From: Phallusia fumigata
Taxonomy: Eukaryota > Chordata > Ascidiacea > Phlebobranchia > Ascidiidae
Direction of reading: 5' to 3'
Length of the DNA stretch: 25,358 nt
Assembly: GCA_008931825.1 (NCBI GenBank)
Contig: QXVZ01028404.1
Location: 1 to 25,358, forward strand
Shown: positions 1-8,025 of the stretch, piece after piece
How the letters are laid out: the number at the start of each line of letters is the position of its first letter
How positions within the stretch are numbered: position 1 is the stretch's first letter
Translations under genes and position numbers: made by a program
The notes under the pieces: model-generated
The model's input: the letters and a program-made list of their open reading frames with translations, nothing else
What the model was told of the DNA's origin: nothing
Database searches by the model: none

Positions 1-106
1 TCTCAAAAATGCAAAATTTGCAAGGGTTATGTCAAAAAGCATTGGAAATGGAGTGTTATACATTTACTTGCAAGAAGTTGACACTTTGTGTTTGTTTTCT
101 GGTCAG

Positions 107-267
107 GCAAATTCGTGGACACGACAGGAAGAATGGAAGTCGCGTTTCTCATCGGCTCCGTCGCTGCGTTTTGCTCGTTTCTCATATCTTTCTTCATGCG
201 CTACTCATTTATAAAGATGGCTAAATCGAAACAAAATAAGTCAACAGACGGTTATGCAGATTGTTGA
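107..267 (+). CDS. Probable terminal exon of an unidentified single-pass membrane protein
   Basis: A pyrimidine-rich tract ending in ctggtcag precedes an open frame that enters in phase 1 and stops with TGA at 265-267. It encodes about 53 residues. A short polar stretch (KFVDTTGRM) leads into a hydrophobic segment of about 20 residues (VAFLIGSVAAFCSFLISFF), then basic residues and a hydrophilic tail ending DGYADC. This is the usual shape of a type I membrane protein's C-terminus, with a short cytosolic tail after the stop-transfer charges. I do not recognise the family. Earlier exons would lie left of the window. The ATG at 133 could also start a 44-aa protein, but the good acceptor favours an internal exon. 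I found no AATAAA close downstream. Chance remains possible. Confidence 0.4.
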
Positions 268-1290
268 AGGTATCCCCAAACTGTAGGTTGTTTCACTACT
301 TGGTCAGTTTTTAAAAATCTTATACATGATGCTCAGGGCGGACAGCCAACATTTTTAGGAGGGACTAATATTTGATTGGTTTTAGCGAGTAAAATTTTAT
401 GGTTTTGAGACACCGCCTCTCAAATCGGCGTGCTACATACACGCTCAAAATTTGCACAACAATTTTTCTGTTTTCTTTTTAATTTAAATGGTGTCCTTTC
501 TCAATGTGTCTAACATAAGATTGAAGTGGGGACTATGGTCGAATGCACCTTTTTCGAGCGAAAAGGCTAATTGGGAATCTTTGGGGGTAATGGTACCTTT
601 GGTTAAGTAACAACTGTCAAGTATCAAGCAGAATTGTAAAAACGATATAAATTTTCACATCGACTCGCTCTTACCATACTTTTTTCATGCATATATGCAA
701 ACGCTTAGGTAACTCTTTGGTGTTGGTAGAGTACCCAGTCCGTGGTGATATGCTCATTTTATAAAAATAACTGTAGTGGATAAATACCATGTAAAACTTG
801 CAAACATTTGCCACTGGGTCTGGTGTAGTGTATTAATATTAAACAACATCTGCCCTGACACTTATTGCTGCATGTACTTGTTGTTTCTTTGTACAACGCC
901 TAAATGCGTTATCCTCACAACGAGTTTGCCGTTGAGCTGACCACATGAGGTTTCGTTGGATCGTTTCTTTGTATTTTTTTCGGTTTGAGGGAATTGGTGA
1001 CTTCAATTGGATGTAACCCATCTATTTCACTGCGTTGGAGCAACTCCGCTTGAGTTTTTTACTCAAAGAAACACAAGCGACCTTTGCGATGTTAGAACCA
1101 ACATCTTTGTAAAGACGGCAACGCTACCCACTAAAGCTAGACCATGTTGGCGACAACCTTTTTGTGCTCGCACTTACAGTGATTTTATCATAAACTGTTC
1201 GTTTTCTATTCAAGTAAGGCCAATAAACTCAGTATGCCATACCGTATAATAAGTGAAAGAAAGTATATTTTCGCGTACAATAAGCGTTAG
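268..1290. other. Non-coding stretch, nothing recognised beyond one repeat fragment
   Basis: This AT-rich stretch has no open frame with family resemblance or paired splice sites that I could support. It includes the possible 3' UTR of the exon ending at 267 and a short dispersed-repeat fragment at about 395-448. Confidence 0.5.
395..448. repeat. Fragment of a dispersed repeat, related to 7375-7441
   Basis: The segment carries a GGTTTTGAGACACCG block followed by a caAATCGG block and an alternating purine/pyrimidine stretch. The same order of blocks appears at 7375-7441 (GGTTTGAGACACCG, then ccAATCGG). The likeness suggests two diverged copies of one interspersed element. The family is not identified. 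Confidence 0.35.
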
Positions 1291-1524
1291 CTCTAAACCA
1301 GGGGATTCAACCTTTTTGGTACTGTGACCCACAAAAGCGATTTTAGCTAAACATTATTAATTGGTTTTGGCAAAAGGTCTTCAATTGCTTTCAATCCGTG
1401 TAACAGCTTTCAAAAGCGTTTTTTCGAAAATGCCCCCGTTGCTTGCGAGTTGCGACCCCTACGAAAAGTGCTCGTGACCCCCATGGGGGTCGCTACCCAC
1501 AGGTTGAAAACCCCTGCTCTAAAC
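1291..1524. mobile_element. hAT-superfamily MITE with 8-bp target site duplication
   Basis: The element spans 1299-1516 (218 bp). Its left end begins CAGGGGATTCAACCT and its right end, read on the other strand, begins CAGGGGTTTTCAACCT, so the termini are imperfect inverted repeats. The flanks are an exact 8-bp direct duplication, CTCTAAAC at 1291-1298 and 1517-1524. An 8-bp duplication with CAGGG-type ends is the hallmark of hAT transposons. Subterminal 'gtgaccc' and 'gggggtcgc' motifs are also inverted. No transposase is encoded, so this is a non-autonomous copy. The intact target duplication suggests it is not very old. Confidence 0.85.
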
Positions 1525-3380
1525 AATCAACTTTCTAACTCTCCCTTGTCCACAACTGGTTGCATTATTAAATTCTATGTCGATGTTCGACATGCAGTCT
1601 GTATGCACTTACCCACTACCTCAGTTGCTTGACCAAGATCAATAACTAATTGACTGAATTATTTTTTAATCGATACTTCGCTGAGAACGTAACGTATTAA
1701 ATTTATACATAATATAAATTTAAGATATAAGTGTTCACTTAATTATTTCTAAGCTATCGGCCTTTTAAACTATTTTTCGTTTTTGTCTTTCTTAGCAAAC
1801 GCAATATTGCAATTTGTTATTGGCGTTTTGCGTTAAGCGAAAACAATGCAAAACGATTACTGCAATATCAAAAAGCTATATTTCAATATCAAATACAGGA
1901 CAATATATCTCCAAAACCGGTATAATTGTGTTTAAATTGCACACAAGGGCGAAGAGAAGCAAATACGGCCTCTACAATAAAGATACGTAATGGTTGCTGG
2001 GATACAAACGGTCTGACATATTCCCAGCCAGTCCGCAATGTTTATCGAACAACTCAGTGACCTGATTTGCTGTGTAAAGTCGATTACGGTAGCTATTGGG
2101 TGTAGCACAGAGTAGTTAGTTGCTTAGTGCAGATGTACTGACATCTTCTTTCTTGCCTTTCAGTTCCAGTTTTTTTAGTGTAGTGAATATTTTGTGTTCT
2201 TTTCGGTTTAAACGATGCTAGGATGTTTTCGATAATTACTACGCAACTAATGTAAACATGTTCATGCGCTCTATCACTATGTCAATGTAAGCGAACGGAG
2301 GTACAAGTATTTTGAACCCTGTTTGAAGAGGTAGTCCAGCTATGTTAGCGAAAGGCCAGTGTTTGGGTCTTTTTAAGAACGTCGATAATTGCACAGAAAG
2401 GTGATTATTCTTTGCTGAACAACAAATTTATGCCTTCAATTTAAAAAATATTTAAGAATCTTCCCTTATGTTTACAAATTAACTGGTACCACAAAAATAC
2501 AGCTTAACCAATATATCAGTTATAAGCCTAAAAAAGTTGAGGAACTTATGTTGCGTGCTGTGTGTTTCCTGAACAAACAAAAGTTAAAATTTTTGTTGCA
2601 CTGACGTGTCAGCAGTTTGTTTACTTGAAGCTGTTTCCTTCACAGCAAGGGCGGTTGCTTAAAGGTGTTTACAAACGCACTTGATAACAAGATCAATATT
2701 AGCAATGATTACCATTGGGACATATGAGTTGAGCGGCTTGCTGTACAGCACGCAAGTCGATTTTATTGCCACAAGCAATTGGTATAAGTAACTTGTTTTA
2801 TCAAATAGGTTGTTTTCACAGTGGTCGTACTGGATTCACATGAGTAAAACGACCTAAATTAGAATTCTTAACATGAGGTAATTTTAATTTTTATATATCT
2901 CATGCTAAATTTTGCCTGTAACAACATGCAGAAGGGCCAGAACAAAAATTTTGCTACATAATGTAATATTGCGCAGTCAATGTTTCAAAAATCCCATCAT
3001 ATGTATATGGTTTGTTAAGCTTTTATTACAGTAATCGCTGGAAAAAAATCGGTTACCATTAGGTGTTTGGGGGGGCATGGTTGTTGAATGAGGTGAGGAA
3101 CCATTGGCATAAACGCTCAATACTACACTGGTTCAAGTAATAGACCGGTATGCTAAGAGGTATTTCGAGGACATGTGTAGCAAACGAGTAACCTTTGGTC
3201 AAATCGGCGTCTCAGCGAACTATAACGTCTTTAAGCAAAGGTCGAACGAACACCACCCACCGTTGTGTGCTATAAGGCGTTACAACTGGTAGTTTTATTC
3301 ATGATATTTAGGGCAGCTCTAGTTGAATTACAAAGACAAACACACATTTAATTAACAACAACTTAAGAATTGGCAGGACT
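1525..3380. other. Intergenic region upstream of ELOVL, no gene recognised
   Basis: This 1.9-kb AT-rich stretch has no ORF with recognisable family features and no exon with matching splice phases. It should hold the regulatory region of the elongase gene, but I could not identify individual elements with confidence. Confidence 0.5.
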
Positions 3381-3386
3381 TATAAG
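3381..3386 (+). promoter_or_regulatory. Possible TATA element for the ELOVL gene
   Basis: TATAAG lies 88 bp upstream of the elongase ATG at 3469, which would put transcription start at about 3410 and leave a 5' UTR of about 60 nt. The call rests on position and motif alone. A further 5' non-coding exon cannot be excluded. Confidence 0.25.
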
Positions 3387-3468
3387 GGTAGGCATATAGC
3401 GTTGTTTAAACTGAAACTATATCGTCTGAAAGGTTTCAGCTTTTATTTAAAACCACTGTGGAATTGTC

Positions 3469-3529
3469 ATGGATTCGAGCTTTTATAAGATCATGGAGTG
3501 GTATCAACTGGTGGTGGACGAAAAGGCAG
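3469..3529 (+). CDS. ELOVL exon 1 (start codon, 20 aa)
   Basis: The exon begins [20 protein letters not shown] and ends with one base of the Asp-21 codon before donor gttagt. The FYxxxEWY-type start followed by DPR across a 68-bp intron matches elongase N-termini, which fixes this ATG as the start. Confidence 0.88.
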
Positions 3530-6500
3530 GTTAGTAGCATTGTTCTTGTTACAACGCCCTTGATTATGCAATGCTGAGAACCCTGTTTGGTTAACAGATC
3601 CTAGAACAGCAAACTGGCCTTTAGTGTACAGTCCATGGACTCCATTTGGAACAGCACTGGTGTACGTTCTTTTTTGCACCAACGTTCGTCAATACATGGC
3701 CAAGATGCCAACGTACCATATTCGCCCGGTGCTTATCGCGTATAACATGGGAATGGTGGCACTGTCCTGCTACATGACATATGAAGTAAGTGACAACTAT
3801 TTAACCTTTAACAAGCATACAGTATTAAAATTATAAAGACTGCTATGAACGAAATGCTGGTAGATTTGCTTCCGAGTAGCTTATGCGGTGTTTCTTCTTT
3901 GCCAGGCACAAAGTTTTATTTTTGAATCTAATAAAAAGCGCACTATCCGATTCGAATCTCGGAGATTTAAAATTATTGTCTTGTAGCGACCACTAGTGTA
4001 AATTGCGCAAAATCTCCACCTAATTGTTAGTATATGATACAAAACGAAAATGCTGCAAAAAACCTTCTTAAAGGGGGCGAATCTATGCTCCAAAATAGCA
4101 GTGGCCAATTGCAATTTGTTCGCCGACACAATTTTTGTAAGTAAACCGATATCAACAGAGTATCAATAGAATAGTAAAATATTTTTGTTTTCTCAATTAT
4201 ATCTTGTTTTTAAAGTTTTTCGTCACTGCGTATCTATCCGACTACAACTTGCTCTGTCAGGCGGTTGACTTTACATCAACGCCTTTTCCTATAAGGGTAA
4301 GAAGACCTGAATGTTGCTAACCTCTGTCGACAGTTGTCAAATCCTAGTTTTATAAAAAAAAATCGTTTGTTTAAGACAACGTTTGGAACTTTTAAAATGG
4401 AATTTTTTTACTTTCAAAAGTTCAATGACCACGCAGTAAACGCCATTACTGATACATTCCAAAAAATAGGAAGTTAATTTGAATCTATACAAGTGCTTTC
4501 GATGCAATAGATCTGTTGTTAGACTCAATCGTTGCTATTTTTATTAGTGCAAACCCTAGGTAACAGTAAGTGTAAAACAATTTCCCAAGTATTCAGACAA
4601 AAACCCGCTTGTTTTTTTAGATGGCCAGCGTGTGTTGGGTGTACTACGCCTCAAAGTATGTTGAGCTGCTCGAAACAGTGATGTTCGCCTTGCGTAAGAA
4701 ATACAGCCAAATCACCTTCCTTCATGTCTACCACCACACGAGCATGATCTTTATATGGTGGATGGGAGTCAAGTATTGTGCTGGGGGACAAAGTGAGTTT
4801 AAAAGTTTGTTATTAAAGTCCTGTTGAGACGAAACACCAACACTTTGCGCGTACAATTTAGGTTTCATAAAAAGAGAAGTCTGTAGTAGCAGTTCAAACC
4901 TCAAGCAAAACACTTATTTCCATATTTTCGATTTTAGAACACTTTTGCGCAGACTTATAATGTGAACCTTGTCATGAAAGACAAATATACATGTGCTTCA
5001 ATAACAGGAGGCCCTTCGGCAGAAGAAGTTACTGCCAACTGTGCTAAGCTTTCTTTCTATATGCAGTAAATTTTTCTTTTTCAGCGTTCCTATTCGGAGG
5101 GATCAACTCATTTGTCCACGCAGTAATGTACACGTACTACGGATTGTCGGCAGTCGGCCCACACATGCAAAAATACCTTTGGTGGAAAAAGTATATCACA
5201 GTGCTTCAACTTGTAAGTTTTGTGTGGACCTACTTAGTATCAAAAATCAGCCTTGCTTGGAAACGTAATATAAACAGCTGGTTTTAAAATACAGAATCCA
5301 NAAAAAATCGTTTGTTTAAGACAACGTTTGGGACTTTTAAAATGGAATTTTTTTACTTTCAAAAGTCCAATGACTACGCAGTAAACGCCATTACTGATAC
5401 ATTTAATTTAAATCTATACAAGTGCTTTCGATGCAATAGATCTGTTGTTAGGCTCAATCCTTGCTATTTTCAATAGTGCAAAAACAGGTAACAGCAAGTG
5501 TAAAACAATTTCCCAAGTATTCAAACAAAAACCCGCTTGTTTTNGATGCAATAGATCTGTTGTTAGGCTCAATCCTTGCTATTTTCAATAGTGCAAAAAC
5601 AGGTAACAGCAAGTGTAAAACAATTTCCCAAGTATTCAAACAAAAACCCGCTTGTTTTTTTCAGATGGCCAGCGTGTGTTGGGTGTACTACGCCTCAAAG
5701 TATGTTGAGCTGCTCGAAACAGTGATGTTCGCCTTGCGTAAGAAATACTGCCAAATCACCTTCCTTCATGTCTACCACCACACGAGCATGATCTTTATAT
5801 GGTGGATGGGAGTCAAGTATTGTGCTGGGGGACAAAGTGAGTTTAAAAGTTTGTTATTAAAGTCCTGTTGAGACGAAACACCAACACTTTGCGCGTACAA
5901 TTTAGATTTCATAAAAAGAGAAGTCTTTAGTAACATCAAACTAGTTTTTTTTCAAACCTCAAGCAAAACACTTATTTCCATATTTTCGATTTTTAAACAC
6001 TCTTGCGCTGACTTGTGTAACGTGAACCTAGTCATGAAAGACATATATACATGTGCTTCAATAACAGGAGACCCTTCGGCAGAAGGAGTTACTGCCAACT
6101 GTGCTAAGCTTCGTTTTTAAAGGCAGTAAATTTTTCTTTTTCAGCTTTCTTATTCGGAGGGATCAACTCATTTGTCCACGCAGTAATGTACACGTACTAC
6201 GGACTGTCGGCAGTCGGGCCACACATGCAAAAGTACCTTTGGTGGAAAAAGTACATCACAGTCCTTCAACTTGTAGGTTTTGTGTGGATCTACTTAGTAT
6301 CAAAAATCAGCCTTGCTTGGAAACGTAATATAAACAGCTGGTTTTAAAATACAGAACCCATTAGGGTTGCCTATAGACTCGATATGTAAACACGTGAGCA
6401 TGGGCCGGGCCGTTTGAAACCACTTTTACTCGACGAGCACGGCGGGCCAAAAGGCAAAAAAAGAGTTTGTGCATTTTATTCACAGGCTAAAGCTATTAAA

Positions 6501-6961
6501 TGGATTTTAGTGTGATAATGTATTTAATGTAGAGCTTTAAAGGCAAGTTCTAGTTAGTTAACACTAAAACCCTTGGAAAACGGAACTACAATTAAATGCA
6601 TAAAGTGCACATGAAAAAGCGATTGCCTGTGAACAGTACCAAGCTATAGCCAACTGCGCATGCTCAAGACTGTGTCGTGTGTTGTTGGACAGTTTTTGTT
6701 GTTTTTTAACTGTTTACAGGAACATTTAAAACATAAAACCAATATTTTTTTCAGAGTCAATTCGTCATTTTGTTTTTCTTCTGCATACAAAGTCTCGCCT
6801 CCGGTTGCGGCTACGCACCCTGGATGTGCAAGCTCATGATCGGTTACGCTGTAACTCTTCTGCTCCTTTTCCTCAACTTCTACGTGCAAGCTTATATATT
6901 CCGGGAAAAGAAGGCGGACACTACAGGAGTGGAAATGAACGGACATGCAAAGCGTCATTAG
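3469..6961 (+). CDS. ELOVL-family very-long-chain fatty acid elongase (six exons, 278 aa)
   Basis: The enzyme would perform the condensing step (malonyl-CoA plus acyl-CoA to 3-ketoacyl-CoA) in the ER membrane. Exons are 3469-3529, 3598-3785, 4216-4296, 4621-4792 (second copy 5665-5836), 5085-5212 (second copy 6145-6272) and 6755-6961. One set sums to 837 nt with consistent phases. Visible features are the N-terminal DPRTANWPL block (21-29), the catalytic HVYHH box (145-149), a HAVMYTYY block (179-186), TVLQLSQ (206-212) and several hydrophobic spans. The usual KxxExxDT box reads KYVELLET (122-129), with Glu in place of Asp. The C-terminus is basic (HAKRH), which could act in ER retention. The sequence resembles ELOVL1/7 and ELOVL4, and I cannot assign the subgroup. 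The doubled exons 4 and 5 surround N bases and are probably allelic copies. Confidence 0.96.
3598..3785 (+). CDS. ELOVL exon 2 (first membrane spans)
   Basis: The exon enters in phase 1 after ttaacag and ends in phase 0 at donor GAA|gtaagt. It encodes [14 protein letters not shown], then a hydrophobic span and the [18 protein letters not shown] segment. This is the elongase region that reads roughly 'LVLIIYNFGMVLL' in ELOVL4. Confidence 0.93.
4216..4296 (+). CDS. ELOVL exon 3 (lumenal loop)
   Basis: Twenty-seven codons in phase 0/0 lie between tttttaaag and AGG|gtaaga. The exon encodes [19 protein letters not shown] and then a short stretch ending PFPIR. It matches the Tyr- and Cys-bearing loop before the 'xxxWxYYxSK' helix in the family. 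It is too short to stand out as an ORF and was found from splice sites and phase. Confidence 0.9.
4621..4792 (+). CDS. ELOVL exon 4, copy A (catalytic histidine box, Ser-139)
   Basis: The exon follows tttttttag and ends in phase 1 at CAAA|gtgagt. It carries [14 protein letters not shown] and the HVYHH histidine box, then the [12 protein letters not shown] stretch. Copy B at 5665-5836 differs by one residue in RKKY(S/C)Q. Confidence 0.95.
5085..5212 (+). CDS. ELOVL exon 5, copy A
   Basis: The exon enters in phase 1 after tctttttcag and ends in phase 0 at CAACTT|gtaagt. It encodes [20 protein letters not shown], then [13 protein letters not shown]. Copy B (6145-6272) is almost identical, and its donor reads gtaggt. 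Confidence 0.93.
5301..5301. other. Assembly join (single N)
   Basis: The N separates the end of duplicate A from a small contig (5302-5543) that restarts at the sequence equivalent to 4357. Confidence 0.9.
5430..5658. repeat. 114-bp identical direct repeat around the N at 5544
   Basis: Bases 5430-5543 and 5545-5658 are identical and the N at 5544 separates them. This is what two overlapping contig ends look like when joined without merging. It creates an apparent ORF across the join that has no biological meaning. Confidence 0.9.
5665..5836 (+). CDS. ELOVL exon 4, copy B (Cys-139)
   Basis: This is a second copy of the histidine-box exon, after tttttttcag and before gtgagt. It has TGC (Cys) where copy A has AGC (Ser) in RKKY(S/C)Q. 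It is contiguous with exon 5B and the unique exon 6, so this contig carries the intact 3' half of the gene. Confidence 0.95.
6145..6272 (+). CDS. ELOVL exon 5, copy B
   Basis: The exon has the same phase (1 to 0) and protein as copy A, with silent differences. Its donor is CTT|gtaggt. Reading past the donor stays open for 24 codons with a hydrophobic start, as in copy A. Confidence 0.93.
6755..6961 (+). CDS. ELOVL exon 6 (last membrane spans, stop)
   Basis: The exon follows tatttttttcag in phase 0 and completes the TxxQxxQ block with SQF. It then has two hydrophobic stretches ([13 protein letters not shown] and [17 protein letters not shown]), a charged tail and the stop TAG at 6959-6961. 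Confidence 0.95.
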   Translation, partial: SQFVILFFFCIQSLASGCGYAPWMCKLMIGYAVTLLLLFLNFYVQAYIFREKKADTTGVEMNGHAKRH

Positions 6962-7232
6962 GTTATGTTATTCCAACGCTCAACTTTAAAGCAAATTTAG
7001 CCAAGAGCTGTGCAGTTTTCTTATCTGAAGGATTAAACAACGGACTTTCACAACAGCATCTTGCACCGCTTTCGCCTACATTTCTATAACCGCTATGTGA
7101 AATGTTGCTTTGTGCCTCGCTGCACCGATTTCAGTGAATCACCACACCAGTATTTTACAGAGCGCGTGTTTGCTATTAGACAAACTTATCTGAACAAACG
7201 CAACTGCAGTCAACCATGTGTTCCACAGTTTC

Positions 7233-7238
7233 AATAAA
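7233..7238 (+). terminator. Poly(A) signal of the ELOVL gene
   Basis: AATAAA lies 272 bp after the stop codon in 'tttcAATAAAgagctc'. It is the first canonical signal downstream on this strand. Confidence 0.65.
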
Positions 7239-7255
7239 GAGCTCTTATTACTAGC

Positions 7256-7764
7256 AGAAAAGGCCAGTGTACGTTTTTTTTCTGGGGCTATAAATTGATA
7301 ACCCAACGAATCACACAAAAAAGTTTGACACAGATGTGCCGTTTTACACATAAAGTATTTTAATGGTTTAGGAAGAAAAGTGTTTGGTTTGAGACACCGG
7401 TTATCCAATCGGAAGGCAGTGCGTACTTGCGTGAGTGTATCTTTCCTTTAAAATCTTCTTTAAGAAATCACAGCAGCAGTGAAATTAGTAACAAAAGCCT
7501 AAGGAACTACTGGTTTGGCAATGGCAATATGGCAAAAATGTAATGTGCGCAAGAATAAATCGTATATAGCAAGCCCATGAGACCAGGATACGTTGTGGTT
7601 CGTGAAAAAATGAAGAGTGCAACAAATTCCGAACCACGGAATTTAAGAGGGAAACGTAGAAACACGGACTCATAAGGATCTACATTAACTTATCATAACA
7701 TTTTCAGACACAAATTCCGCAGAAAACTTGAATTTGCAACCTGCAGTGAACTTGATAAATTGTT
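7256..7764. other. Gap between convergent ELOVL and HAUS8 3' ends
   Basis: The two poly(A) signals (7233-7238 plus, 7765-7770 minus) are about 530 bp apart. I see no gene between them. A dispersed-repeat fragment lies at 7375-7441. Confidence 0.5.
7375..7441. repeat. Fragment of a dispersed repeat, related to 395-448
   Basis: The segment contains GGTTTGAGACACCG, then ccAATCGG and a 'gtgcgtacttgcgtgagtg' stretch, in the same block order as 395-448. The family is not identified. Confidence 0.35.
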
Positions 7765-7770
7765 TTTATT
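7765..7770 (-). terminator. Poly(A) signal of HAUS8
   Basis: Plus-strand TTTATT reads AATAAA on the minus strand, 76 bp past the HAUS8 stop codon at 7846-7848. Confidence 0.6.
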
Positions 7771-7845
7771 TAAATCAATCAATAAGTTTAATCCCGCTAA
7801 AATAAGAACAATAAAGTTGATAATAAAAAACATTAATTCCTACAT

Positions 7846-8025
7846 TCATTCTATTCCAATCCGATTTTCTTCGCTTTCGAGTTGAAACCGAAGCTTAGTG
7901 CTTTTGACAGCCAATGACGTCACAATTTTAGCAAGTGTTTCGACGTCATCAAGGTGGGAACTTTCCTTAGCGATTGTCTCATCCAAATTGCGGCATTTTT
8001 CGCCGGTATAAGCACAGTCGTCTAC
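7846..8025 (-). CDS. HAUS8: HAUS8 last exon
   Basis: The exon follows minus-strand tttaattttag in phase 0 and has 59 codons plus TGA. It is rich in Leu, Glu, Lys and Asp (DETIAKESSHLDDVETLAKI), with coiled-coil character. It contains a TGACGTCA and a CGACGTCA octamer. Confidence 0.85.
   Translation of the reverse strand, partial: VDDCAYTGEKCRNLDETIAKESSHLDDVETLAKIVTSLAVKSTKLRFQLESEENRIGIE

Larger units (their letters stand above)
4357..5300. repeat. Haplotype-like duplicate A of ELOVL introns 3-5 and exons 4-5
   Basis: This block corresponds to 5302-6360 across the N bases at 5301 and 5544. Coding parts are nearly identical. The introns differ by substitutions and small insertions or deletions, for example at about 4456-4480 against 5399-5412. 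The block stops exactly at the N at 5301. This pattern fits a contig end from one haplotype placed beside the other haplotype. Confidence 0.85.

Noticed and set aside
3949-3960. tRNA B-box-like GATTCGAATCTC
   Set aside because: No A box at the right distance and no cloverleaf can be folded. It lies in an ELOVL intron.
5461-5871. 136-codon ORF spanning the N at 5544
   Set aside because: It reads through an intron and an assembly join. Only its exon 4 part is real.
4621-6272. Mutually exclusive exon pairs in ELOVL
   Set aside because: The Ns and identical overlaps at the boundaries point to unmerged haplotypes.
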